DNA of 52,954 bases from Anaerotignum sp. (lineage in GTDB: Bacteria; Bacillota; Clostridia; Lachnospirales; Anaerotignaceae): the NCBI GenBank assembly GCA_028710085.1, contig JAQUSU010000001.1:53422-106375 (forward strand), read 5' to 3'. Every line of letters starts with the position of its first letter. The first letter of the stretch is position 1. The position numbers and the translations under genes were made by a program. Shown here piece after piece: positions 15,852-23,780 of this stretch. Under the pieces are notes generated by a model, which searched no databases, was not told where the DNA came from, and worked only from the letters and a program-made list of their open reading frames with translations.

Positions 15852-16886
15852 ATGAAAAAAATGGAATATGAGGAAGTAATCGTAAATGCTAGAAAAAATA
15901 TCGGAAAATATTGCAAAAGCTGTTTGGTATGTAATGGCGTAGCCTGTAAAAATCAAATTCCCGGTCCGGGAGCCAAGGGGATAGGCGATAATGCCATACG
16001 AAACTATGAAGCATGGCAGAAAATTAAATTGAATATGGATACGATCAGCACCAATGAAAAGGTGGATACTTCTATCAGCATTTTTGATAAATGCTTCCGT
16101 ATTCCTGTTTTTGCAGGTCCAGTGGGGGCAGTAAATCTTCACTATGGTGAGGCTTATAATGATTCAAGCTATAATCAAGTTTTAGTAAAAGGCTGTTTAG
16201 ATGCTGGAATTGCTGCATTTACAGGGGATGGAACCAATAAAGATGTAATGGTTCATGCCACGGAGGCAATTAAGGCAGCTGATGGGATAGGGGTTCCCAC
16301 CATAAAGCCATGGAGCAATGATATTGTATTTGAAAAATTGGATATGGCAAAAGGCGCGTCCACATTTGCTGTGGCAATGGATATTGATGCGGCAGGATTG
16401 CCATTTTTGAAGAATTGCAAACCACCGGCAGGCAGCAAAACTGTGGAAGAATTAAAGCGGATTGTGGAAAAATGTCATGCACCTTTTATTGTAAAGGGCG
16501 TATTAACGGTAAAAGGAGCTTTGAAAGCCAAGGAGGCAGGTGCTGCTGCAATTGTTGTTTCCAACCATGGCGGACGTGTGCTTGACCAATGTCCCGCAAC
16601 GGCAGAGGTTTTGGGTGAGATTGTGGATGCATTAAATGGAAGCGGTGTAAAAATTCTGGTGGATGGCGGAATCAGGACGGGTGTGCAGGTGTTTAAGGCC
16701 CTTGCCCTTGGCGCAGACGCCGTAATTATCGCAAGACCCTTTGTATCAGCGGTATATGGCGGCGCAGAAGAGGGGATAAAGCTCCTTGTTGACAAACTGG
16801 CGGCGGAATTAGAGGATACCATGGCAATGTGCGGCGTACATAGTATCGCTGAAATTACTCGTGATACCATTCGGATTTTGAAATAA
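15852..16886 (+). CDS. FMN-dependent alpha-hydroxy-acid oxidizing protein
   Basis: A 344-residue TIM-barrel flavoenzyme of the FMN-dependent alpha-hydroxy-acid dehydrogenase family (lactate oxidase, glycolate oxidase). The catalytic motif SNHGGRVLDQ, the FMN phosphate motif VDGGIRTG and the GADAVIIARPF segment are visible. The N-terminus has a cysteine cluster CKSCLVCNGVAC at about residues 18-29, which classical lactate oxidases lack; it could bind metal or act in thiol chemistry. The first ATG lies right after AAAGGA, so the ATG at 15861 with an 8-nt spacing is the more likely start. In an anaerobe it probably acts as a 2-hydroxy acid dehydrogenase rather than an oxidase (inference). Confidence 0.88.
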   Translation: MKKMEYEEVIVNARKNIGKYCKSCLVCNGVACKNQIPGPGAKGIGDNAIRNYEAWQKIKLNMDTISTNEKVDTSISIFDKCFRIPVFAGPVGAVNLHYGEAYNDSSYNQVLVKGCLDAGIAAFTGDGTNKDVMVHATEAIKAADGIGVPTIKPWSNDIVFEKLDMAKGASTFAVAMDIDAAGLPFLKNCKPPAGSKTVEELKRIVEKCHAPFIVKGVLTVKGALKAKEAGAAAIVVSNHGGRVLDQCPATAEVLGEIVDALNGSGVKILVDGGIRTGVQVFKALALGADAVIIARPFVSAVYGGAEEGIKLLVDKLAAELEDTMAMCGVHSIAEITRDTIRILK

Positions 16887-16906
16887 AGAGAATTTAAAAA
16901 ATATAG

Positions 16907-16941
16907 AAAGCCCCCTTGCACAGATTTTACAAGGGGGCTTA
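16907..16941. terminator. Terminator after FMN oxidoreductase gene
   Basis: An 11-bp perfect stem AAGCCCCCTTG / CAAGGGGGCTT. A near-identical hairpin occurs again at 17173-17210. Confidence 0.75.
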
Positions 16942-16948
16942 AGTGTGT

Positions 16949-17172
16949 CGAAAAACCTTGGGCGTCGCCCAAACCTGCTTGCTTTTTGAAAAAAGCAAGA
17001 CCAAAAACTTTTATAGAAACCGCATATTTATGCGGTTTCTAAGGGGTCAAGTTGCAATGGCAAAGAAGTGCCATCTGTCCGAAGGACAGCTTTGCGTAGC
17101 AAAGTGCTGAGGTGAAACCCTTGTGGGTGTTTGAGGGCAAAGTCCTCAAGGTTTTGACTTTATCGACAGTCT
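16949..17172 (+). repeat. Hairpin-array dispersed repeat, copy 1
   Basis: A non-coding element of about 224 bp made of consecutive small hairpins: TTGGGC-GCCCAA, a CTTGC/GCAAG stem, AGAAACCGCAT / ATGCGGTTTCT (17015-17040), ATGGCA / TGCCAT, TGTCC / GGACA, CTTTGC / GCAAAG, TTGAGG / CCTCAA. A second copy lies at 25273-25555. It sits between convergent genes, flanked by duplicated terminator hairpins. Stems are conserved while loops differ. No coding potential is convincing. Confidence 0.82.
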
Positions 17173-17210
17173 GAAAGCCCCCTCGTACAGATTTTACAAG
17201 GAGGCTTTCT
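17173..17210. terminator. Second copy of the flanking terminator hairpin
   Basis: Nearly the same sequence as 16907-16941, including the ACAGATTTTAC loop region, with stem AAGCCcCCT / AGGaGGCTT. On the minus strand it follows rsgA2 and would terminate it. Confidence 0.65.
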
Positions 17211-17223
17211 TATTTCGCCTACA

Positions 17224-18300
17224 TTAGCGGCGAACATTTTTCTTAAGGCTTTTCATATAGTGCTTGGCATTTTTTATGCCACCGATCTCACTGAACATTC
17301 CGTTTAGCTTTTCTTCTTCGATTTCCTTTGAGGAAAGGCCTTCGTATTTTGCTTCCCGTTTCAGCTTATTATAATTTTGCAGTCGGCGTTCCTCTAGTTC
17401 ACCATTTAAAATGGCGTTTTGTACAGCACAACCCGGCTCGTTGGTGTGGGAGCAATCCCTGAATTTACAGAGCTTTGCCAATTCTTCGATATCGGAAAAA
17501 GTCTTTCCTAAATCAGCATGACTCACCCCTATCTCTCGCATGCCGGGCGTATCAATGACGATTGCGCCATTCGGCAAAAGAAGCATTTCCCGACCTGTTG
17601 TAGTATGGCGCCCTTTATCATATTGGTCGATTTCATTTGTCGCCAAAAGCTGTTTTTCTGCCAAAATGTTAATCAGGGTGGATTTTCCAACCCCTGAGGA
17701 ACCAATAAAAGAGGCCGTGCTTCCTGTTTTTAAGAAGGAATACAGTTCCTTTACCGTTTGTGTGTCAAAGGATGAGGTTAAAATCACATCACAACCTAAG
17801 GCGACTGTTTCAATTTCCGCTAAAAATTCGGGAATGTTTTGACACAAATCACTTTTTGTGAGGAGAATGACAGGCTTTGCGCCACTATCCCAAGCAATAG
17901 ACAAATATCGCTCCAAACGGCTTAAATTATAGTTTTGGTTTAAAGACATACAAATAAAAACAATATCAATATTTGCTGCAATTACCTGTGTCTGATTTGT
18001 AAGCCCTAAAGCGGTGCGTTGGAAAACACTTTTTCTGGTTAATACAGCGTGAATTATGGCAGGGCTGTTGACATCGCCAATGGTGACCATAACAAAGTCC
18101 CCCACCGCAGGGTAATGGGAAAGGGTTGCCACCTCGTATGAAAATTTCCCCGAGATTTCAGCAAAACGCTCTCCCTCAGCAGTAATGATTCGATACATCC
18201 CTTTGTGCTGGGAAATAACCCTTGCCAAGGAATATTCTGGATAAAGGGTCGCTTCAATGATAAAACGTTGATGAACACCGTATTTTTCTAACTGATTCAA
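17224..18300 (-). CDS. rsgA: RsgA-like circularly permuted GTPase, paralogue 2
   Basis: A 358-residue ribosome small-subunit-dependent GTPase A family protein. An N-terminal OB-fold is followed by a circularly permuted GTPase: G4 TKSD, then G1 GSSGVGKST, G2 region RHTTT, and G3 DTPG. The C-terminal zinc motif is CKFRDCSHTNEPGC. It is longer than the second RsgA in this window (293 residues at 40694), with an extended N-terminus and a basic C-terminus. The start is a TTG at 18300, 8 nt after GGAGG. Canonical RsgA acts in 30S maturation; this paralogue may have a specialised role. A structured leader precedes it. Confidence 0.88.
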   Translation of the reverse strand: MNQLEKYGVHQRFIIEATLYPEYSLARVISQHKGMYRIITAEGERFAEISGKFSYEVATLSHYPAVGDFVMVTIGDVNSPAIIHAVLTRKSVFQRTALGLTNQTQVIAANIDIVFICMSLNQNYNLSRLERYLSIAWDSGAKPVILLTKSDLCQNIPEFLAEIETVALGCDVILTSSFDTQTVKELYSFLKTGSTASFIGSSGVGKSTLINILAEKQLLATNEIDQYDKGRHTTTGREMLLLPNGAIVIDTPGMREIGVSHADLGKTFSDIEELAKLCKFRDCSHTNEPGCAVQNAILNGELEERRLQNYNKLKREAKYEGLSSKEIEEEKLNGMFSEIGGIKNAKHYMKSLKKNVRR

Positions 18301-18476
18301 TTAAATTACCTCCGTAAGAATTCGTATACTTTTTTGCTTCGCATACACAAAGGAGGCTTCGAGGTTTTATACTCTGGAAACCTCCTGCGTTCTTACAATA
18401 TCCGTTCGGTTAAATGTGCAATTCATATTCACAATCCCCTTTCATATATAATATTTTTCATTTTACCAAATTACAA
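18301..18476 (-). promoter_or_regulatory. Promoter and structured leader of rsgA paralogue 2
   Basis: Minus-strand promoter TTGTAA (18471-18476) and TATTAT (18448-18453), 17-bp spacer. The leader of about 140 nt carries a decoy SD-like AGGAGG (18381-18386), an anti-SD CCTCCT (18351-18356), and the true SD GGAGG (18309-18313), so the anti-SD can pair with either. GTAAGAA (18390-18396) can also pair with TTCTTAC (18314-18320) next to the true SD. This would allow alternative folds. The rest of the gap to 18587 shows no other gene. Confidence 0.5.
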
Positions 18477-18587
18477 AATAAATAGCAAATTTCTTCGCAA
18501 AAGTTTTTACCGATTTTTTATCCATTTTCTATGCTCGTTCATATTTCCGATTTTATGGCATATATTTGAAATCAGGAGGGATGCGGT

Positions 18588-18959
18588 ATGACGGATAAGG
18601 AGCGAAAACGGCGCAGAATGGAACTGGAAAAAAGAATGAGGGAAAGACGAGGAGGACGCTACGCAACGGAGAGCTCTTCCAACGGTCTTTTGATATTTCG
18701 TACATATGTAACTGTCATTTTGGCGGGAGCTTTCATACTTGTTTCTGCCTTTCATACGGATACTTCCGAGGAAGTGTGTCGCCGTTTAAAGGAAACGATT
18801 TCATATCAAATCCCTGTGGAAGAGATGGCAACGGCGAAAGAAAAGTTTGTAGAGTTCTGGGAAGACAGGAACATTTCCCTGCCGGCATTTAAGGAAAAAG
18901 AAGAACAGTCTCAGCCGCAAGTGAAGGTTTATAAGCCCGATTTAGAGGAGTCGCCCTAG
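18588..18959 (+). CDS. Single-pass membrane protein upstream of M23 gene
   Basis: A 123-residue protein with a very basic N-terminus (MTDKERKRRRMELEKRMRERRGGR), one membrane helix at about residues 34-55, and an extracytoplasmic tail of about 65 residues. The orientation is N-in by the positive-inside rule. Its stop is 5 nt before the next start, and together with the M23 gene it resembles a split SpoIVFA (membrane anchor plus LytM domain). That relation is inference from arrangement. The start is ATG 18588 after CAGGAGG. Confidence 0.7.
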   Translation: MTDKERKRRRMELEKRMRERRGGRYATESSSNGLLIFRTYVTVILAGAFILVSAFHTDTSEEVCRRLKETISYQIPVEEMATAKEKFVEFWEDRNISLPAFKEKEEQSQPQVKVYKPDLEESP

Positions 18960-18963
18960 TGTA

Positions 18964-19437
18964 TTGGCGTGGTCCTTTATTCATTGGGAGAAAAAACAAG
19001 AGGGGTGGATGAATCCTGTGAACGGAATAATCACATCGTCCTATGGCATAAGGAGCAACCCTATTTTGAATAAAAAGGAGTTTCACAATGGCATAGACAT
19101 TGCAGCTGTTATCGGAACAGGGGTTGCGGCGGTTCACAGTGGCGTTGTGACAGAGATTCGTGCCTCCGCAACCTTTGGGAAGGTTTTGGAGTATGAAACG
19201 GAGGATGGGTATAAGGTTATGTATGCCCATCTTTCTGAAATTTTAGTAGAAAAGGGCGACAAGATTAAACAGGGGGATATTGTGGCGAAATCCGGAAATA
19301 CGGGGCTTTCCACAGGCCCTCATTTGCATTACAGCCTTTGGAAGGACGGCAAGCTCATAGACCCTATGGACTATGTCAAGCTGAAATATACACAGGATGT
19401 GATTGCGGAATATGCAGCACGGGGGGATTCTATATGA
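18964..19437 (+). CDS. M23/LytM peptidase domain protein (SpoIVFA-like)
   Basis: A 157-residue protein that is almost entirely a LytM/M23 domain. Zinc ligands His41 and Asp45 (HNGID) and His122, and catalytic His89 (YAHL) and His120 (GPHLHY), are all present, so it could be an active endopeptidase. It lacks its own signal peptide or anchor. The start is uncertain: TTG 18964 or ATG 19009 (after AGAGGGG). It overlaps the next gene by 4 nt (ATGA). An M23 plus M50 pair just before rng is the usual Clostridia SpoIVFA-SpoIVFB locus. Confidence 0.82.
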   Translation: MAWSFIHWEKKQEGWMNPVNGIITSSYGIRSNPILNKKEFHNGIDIAAVIGTGVAAVHSGVVTEIRASATFGKVLEYETEDGYKVMYAHLSEILVEKGDKIKQGDIVAKSGNTGLSTGPHLHYSLWKDGKLIDPMDYVKLKYTQDVIAEYAARGDSI

Positions 19438-20273
19438 AAAAACAAATTAAAATTCATCCGTTATTTTTATTATTGGTCGCTTCTTTATTTTATTTTGAAA
19501 AAAACGCCCTTTTTTGGGACATGCTGTTTTCATGGGCAATACAAGAGGGGGGCTATGCTTTTTTCTGCGCTAGAAAAGGGATGCGTGTGCGGCGCTGGCT
19601 TTTTACCCCCTTGGGAATCAGGGCGGATTTTATGGGCACAATCCCATTATTTGAAGAAAAAGTAAGGTCGCATTTTATTGGAAGCGTGATTGGCGTTTTG
19701 TTGAGTGTTGTTTTGTTTGCGTTGGAGCAAAAAAGCTTTGCCATGGTTTCTCTTTTTACGGCAGGTGTCCGTCTTTTGCCCATTTTACCCCTAGAAGGAG
19801 GGCGAGCTTGGCTTGAAATCCTAGGGAAATGGAAGGGGACATTGCGGGCGGCAAGTTGGCTTACAAAAGCGGGTTGCGGCGTGGGGTATGGATTGTGTAT
19901 TTTTGGCGTAATTTTTTCCATTTTATTTCCCGTTGCCTTTTTGTTCTTGCCCATAGGTCTTTATCTGATTTATGCCAATAAGCATGAGTTTTTGCAGATT
20001 GCCAGAAATCTGTATTTTGGGATGCTGGAAAATACGGAAAAGCCATTGCGGGAGGTTATTGTATCGGGAAAAGAAACACCCATGGAATTAGCCTTGTACT
20101 TGAATCCCTACGAAGAGGTTTTCTTTTTTCAAACAAATGATAGCGGTGTTTCTCAAGAAAGAGTGATGCTGGCTTTGTTTATGGGAAAGGATAGCCAATG
20201 GGTATGGAAATTCACAAATCAAGAAGAATATAGTGCAAAAAACTATTGTTTCGGGTATGATGATATGGAATAA
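19434..20273 (+). CDS. SpoIVFB-like M50 site-2 protease family protein with degenerate active site
   Basis: A 279-residue polytopic membrane protein, translationally coupled to the M23 gene, in the SpoIVFB position upstream of rng. M50 proteases have HExxH in the first helix region; here that site reads Q37-E38-G-G-Y41, losing both zinc-binding histidines. The second site, normally PxDGGR, reads PLEGGR with Glu121 in place of Asp. Four or more membrane segments and a C-terminal cytosolic domain (CBS-like length) remain. The reading frame is intact, so it looks like a conserved pseudoprotease rather than a decaying pseudogene. It may have lost pro-sigma-K processing or serve as scaffold. Confidence 0.75.
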   Translation: MKKQIKIHPLFLLLVASLFYFEKNALFWDMLFSWAIQEGGYAFFCARKGMRVRRWLFTPLGIRADFMGTIPLFEEKVRSHFIGSVIGVLLSVVLFALEQKSFAMVSLFTAGVRLLPILPLEGGRAWLEILGKWKGTLRAASWLTKAGCGVGYGLCIFGVIFSILFPVAFLFLPIGLYLIYANKHEFLQIARNLYFGMLENTEKPLREVIVSGKETPMELALYLNPYEEVFFFQTNDSGVSQERVMLALFMGKDSQWVWKFTNQEEYSAKNYCFGYDDME

Positions 20274-20278
20274 AAAGC

Positions 20279-20456
20279 TAAGGAAGCACTGCACAATTCG
20301 CGGCTGGCGCCTTGTACGCCCATCTGATTGCATCTTTTCCGTCATCCTGCACAAAAATGCTCGCAAATACCTCCAGTATTTACTGCGGTTTTTGTTTTGT
20401 CTGACGAAAAATCTGACTGCACAGCTGGACATACAGAACTATGCGGTATTACCTTA
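20279..20456 (+). mobile_element. MITE-like element, copy 1
   Basis: A 178-bp element flanked by TA (20279-20280 and 20455-20456). The ends form imperfect inverted repeats of about 20 bp (TAAGGnAnnACnGCA...). The interior holds an inverted pair CCGTCA / TGACGA and a central hairpin AAATAC-CTCCA-GTATTT. It has no transposase gene. Further copies lie at 34704-34883 and 48996-49173. It sits between the SpoIVFB-like gene and rng. Confidence 0.85.
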
Positions 20457-20475
20457 AGAAAAAGTAGGTGTTTGC

Positions 20476-21906
20476 ATGAAACGAGTTTTACTTGATATTG
20501 AAGAGGGAATTACTAGGGTTGCCTTGGTGGAAGATGGCAAGCTGGTGGAATTATATTACGAAACAAAGCGTGAGGAAAGCTTGGTGGGGAATGTTTACGC
20601 TGGACGGGTGGACAATGTTATCCCCAATTTGCAGGCTTGCTTTGTGGAAATAGGCGGTGAAAAAAAGGGGTATCTCTATTATGGGAATCGGCGGGCTGTT
20701 TCTGATGGAGAGAAAAATCCTGCCAAGCCAAAGGTAGGGGATACGTTAATTGTGCAGGTGGAAAAGGATGCCGTAGGCTCAAAGGGAGCGGTTTTAACGC
20801 AAAACATTTCTTATCCCGGTAAATTTCTTGTTTTGCTGGAGGAAGATGGGGAAATCGGTATTTCTCGCAAGATAACGGATCAGGCAGAAAGAGAACGAAT
20901 CCGTCAGATAGCCAAGGTGTTTTTGACAAAGGGCTACGGCGCAGTTGTACGCACAAACGGAGAAGGAAAAACCGAAGGAGATTTTCAAAAGGAGATCGGC
21001 TTATTACTGGAGAAGGCAAAAGGGGTAGCAAATGGGCAATACCGAAAAGCGCCGACGTTACTGCTCAAGCAAAGCTTACCTGTGGAAAAGGCGGTTCGGG
21101 ATTTTTATCGCGAGGATATAGACGAATTTGATGTTAATAATCAAGAAGTTTATGAGCAATTATTGGAAACGGGAGATTTTAATGGGGACAAGCAGCCTGC
21201 ATTGCTTTTGTATCAGGAAAAGCTGCCATTATTTGAAAGCTTTTTTGTGGAAAGCCAAAGTCAAAAGGCTTTGGATGAAAAGGTTTGGCTGAAAAGCGGT
21301 GGTTTTTTGGTCATAGAAGAAACAGAAGCCTGTGTTGTAATCGATGTGAATTCAGGAAAGGCAGCCGGAAAGGGCGATTTGGAAAAGGCGGTTTTAAAGA
21401 CCAATTTGGAAGCGGCACAAGAGGTGGCGATGCAATTGCGCCTGCGAAATCTTTCGGGGATTATCATTGTGGATTTTATTGATATGGCCAGTGAAGAAAA
21501 CCAAAATATTGTAACCAAAGCGTTGGGGAAGGCGGTAGAAAAGGATCGGATTAAAACGGTTGTTGTGGGGATGACCCAGCTGGGGCTAATGCAGCTGACA
21601 AGAAAGAAAACAAGACCCAGCCTGTCCAAGCAGATGACCACAAAATGTCGCCAATGCGATGGACAAGGCAGAATGCCCTCTATTGATTGGACAGTAATTC
21701 GCATACGCCGTGAGGTGGAGAGCATTTTAGCAAACACAATCTATCATAAGGTTACGGTTCAGGCAGACGGCAGACTTTTGTCAGTTTTTCGTGGATATGA
21801 AGATGCGTATTTAGAAAAAATATCAAAAAAACTTGGCGGAACGGTGATTTGTGAAAGTAAAAATGATATGGGATTTTCTCAATTTCAAATAACAAAAGAA
21901 AAATAA
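20476..21906 (+). CDS. rng: Ribonuclease E/G family protein
   Basis: A 476-residue endoribonuclease of the RNase E/G family. The S1 RNA-binding domain spans about residues 35-120 (GNVYAGRVDNVIPNLQACFVEIG). The catalytic magnesium aspartates are in CVVIDVNSGK and IIIVDFIDM, and the Zn-link is CRQCDG. The length is that of RNase G rather than E, with no long C-terminal scaffold. It processes 5S/16S rRNA and decays mRNA. ATG 20476 is preceded by AAAGTAGGTG. In relatives rplU and rpmA follow; here rny follows. Confidence 0.94.
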   Translation: MKRVLLDIEEGITRVALVEDGKLVELYYETKREESLVGNVYAGRVDNVIPNLQACFVEIGGEKKGYLYYGNRRAVSDGEKNPAKPKVGDTLIVQVEKDAVGSKGAVLTQNISYPGKFLVLLEEDGEIGISRKITDQAERERIRQIAKVFLTKGYGAVVRTNGEGKTEGDFQKEIGLLLEKAKGVANGQYRKAPTLLLKQSLPVEKAVRDFYREDIDEFDVNNQEVYEQLLETGDFNGDKQPALLLYQEKLPLFESFFVESQSQKALDEKVWLKSGGFLVIEETEACVVIDVNSGKAAGKGDLEKAVLKTNLEAAQEVAMQLRLRNLSGIIIVDFIDMASEENQNIVTKALGKAVEKDRIKTVVVGMTQLGLMQLTRKKTRPSLSKQMTTKCRQCDGQGRMPSIDWTVIRIRREVESILANTIYHKVTVQADGRLLSVFRGYEDAYLEKISKKLGGTVICESKNDMGFSQFQITKEK

Positions 21907-22000
21907 GGGTAAATTTGGATAAAATGAGTCGAAAATACAATAAAAAAACCTTTTTTTCGTTCTTTTTTATTGTTGTCGCTTTAACGGATTGAATTGTTTC

Positions 22001-22029
22001 TTGACACTTCTGGTAAAAAGTAATAAAAT
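22001..22029 (+). promoter_or_regulatory. Promoter of rny
   Basis: Perfect TTGACA at 22001-22006 and TAAAAT at 22024-22029, 17-bp spacer, leaving a leader of about 75 nt. Confidence 0.8.
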
Positions 22030-22104
22030 AATAGAGTGTTTATGGCACAGCTTAATGGTATGTGAAAACAAAAAAATTGAACTTTGAAAACTGAATAAGG
22101 GGAG

Positions 22105-23652
22105 GTGTTTTTCATAGAGCCGATAAGTATAATCTGTGCTGTTGGTGGCATCGTGGTGGGCGTAGCCCTCGGTGTCTTTTATCGCAAACGTATCGCTGAG
22201 GCGAAGGTTGGTGTGGCGGAAGAAAGAGCCCATAAAATCGTTGAAGATGCGGCAAAAGAAGCAGAGGCACGTAAGAAGGAAATTCTGCTGGAGGCCAAGG
22301 AAGACAGTATCAGAACAAAAAACGAATTGGAAAAAGAAGTTCGTGACAGAAGAAATGAACTTCAAAAAAATGAAAGAAGATTATTCCAGAAAGAAGAATC
22401 ATTGGACAGAAAGACGGAAGCTCTGGAAAGAAAAGAAGAGCAGATGGCTAAGAAGCTGGAAGAATTGGAAAAACAAAAAGAAGAGGCAAAAGCTCTTCAT
22501 GAGAAACAACTTCAAGAGTTGGAGCGTATTTCAGGTTTAACTACTGAGGAAGCAAAGAACTATATTCTTGCAATGGTAGAAAATGATGTGAAACACGAAG
22601 CAACATTGATGATTAAAGAGATCGAGAGTAAGGCAAAAATGGAGGCAGACAGACGCTCCAGAGAAATTGTTGCCAATGCAATTCAAAGATGTGCGGTTGA
22701 CCATGTGGCAGAAACAACGGTTTCTGTTGTTCAACTTCCAAATGATGAAATGAAGGGACGTATTATCGGTCGTGAAGGCAGAAATATTCGCGCATTGGAA
22801 ACTTTGACGGGAATTGACTTGATTATTGACGATACTCCGGAAGCAGTTATTCTTTCCGGTTTTGATCCTATCCGTAGGGAAATTGCAAGAATTGCTTTGG
22901 AAAAGCTCATTATTGATGGGCGCGTTCATCCATCCCGCATTGAAGAGATGGTGGAAAAGGCTAGAAAAGAAGTAGAAGTTATCATAAGAGATGAAGGTGA
23001 AGCGGCTACTTTTGAAACTGGCGTAAATGGTTTACATCCTGAACTTGTGAAGCTATTGGGTAAATTGAAGTATAGAACCAGCTATGGTCAAAATGTTTTG
23101 AAGCATTCCATAGAGGTTGCTCATTTGGCAGGGCTTATGGCTGCTGAACTGGGTGTGGATACAACACTTGCGAAAAGAGCAGGGTTACTTCATGATATCG
23201 GTAAGAGTGTGGATCATGAAATGGAAGGTTCTCACGTTAGCATTGGTGTAGGGTTAGTAAAACGCTACAAAGAAAATCAGTTGATTATTAATGCTGTTGA
23301 GGCACATCATGGTGATGTTGAGCCTCAGAGTATCGTGGCTGTATTGGTACAGGCTGCGGATGCGATTTCTGCTGCAAGGCCTGGCGCAAGACGTGAAACG
23401 TTGGAGTCTTATATTAAAAGATTACAAAAGTTGGAAGAAATTGCTGACAGCTTTAAAGGCGTTGAAAAATCCTTCGCAATTCAGGCGGGTCGCGAATTGC
23501 GAATTGTAATAATACCGGAGGATGTTAATGACGAAGGTATGACTCTTCTTGCAAGAGATATTGCAAAGAGAATCGAAGAAGAGCTTGAATATCCCGGTCA
23601 GATTAAAGTAAATTTGATACGAGAAACAAGAGCGATTGAATACGCAAAATAA
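22105..23652 (+). CDS. rny: Ribonuclease Y
   Basis: A 515-residue membrane-anchored endoribonuclease that starts mRNA decay. It has an N-terminal membrane helix (about residues 5-25), a long coiled coil (about 30-180), a KH domain ([15 protein letters not shown]) and an HD domain with the [12 protein letters not shown] motif. The start is problematic: the frame has a TAA at 22096-22098, and the only conventional start is a GTG (22105) inside the Shine-Dalgarno. At the ideal distance (8 nt after GGAGG) stands ATA at 22114, a rare start codon. No Met follows before the membrane helix. Confidence 0.93.
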   Translation: MFFIEPISIICAVGGIVVGVALGVFYRKRIAEAKVGVAEERAHKIVEDAAKEAEARKKEILLEAKEDSIRTKNELEKEVRDRRNELQKNERRLFQKEESLDRKTEALERKEEQMAKKLEELEKQKEEAKALHEKQLQELERISGLTTEEAKNYILAMVENDVKHEATLMIKEIESKAKMEADRRSREIVANAIQRCAVDHVAETTVSVVQLPNDEMKGRIIGREGRNIRALETLTGIDLIIDDTPEAVILSGFDPIRREIARIALEKLIIDGRVHPSRIEEMVEKARKEVEVIIRDEGEAATFETGVNGLHPELVKLLGKLKYRTSYGQNVLKHSIEVAHLAGLMAAELGVDTTLAKRAGLLHDIGKSVDHEMEGSHVSIGVGLVKRYKENQLIINAVEAHHGDVEPQSIVAVLVQAADAISAARPGARRETLESYIKRLQKLEEIADSFKGVEKSFAIQAGRELRIVIIPEDVNDEGMTLLARDIAKRIEEELEYPGQIKVNLIRETRAIEYAK

Positions 23653-23658
23653 GAATAT

Positions 23659-23690
23659 TAAGTCCACCTTTTTGGTGGGCTTTATTTTTT
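23659..23690 (+). terminator. Terminator after rny
   Basis: Stem AGTCCACC / GGTGGGCT with a T5 loop and a T-rich tail. Confidence 0.85.
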
Positions 23691-23697
23691 TGCTCAT

Positions 23698-23741
23698 AAA
23701 AAAAGTGAAATGCGAAAAAAGAGAACGCATTTCACTTTTTT
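23698..23741. terminator. Bidirectional terminator between rny and MATE gene
   Basis: A 10-bp perfect GC-containing stem GTGAAATGCG / CGCATTTCAC extended by A-tract/T-tract pairing on both sides, suitable for both strands. Confidence 0.85.
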
Positions 23742-23780
23742 ATGGCTGTTCTTATTTATGGTTAATTTATATTCAGCGTT

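Noticed and set aside
18334-18591. 85-aa plus-strand frame
   Set aside because: It is antisense to the rsgA2 leader and promoter and lacks a ribosome binding site.
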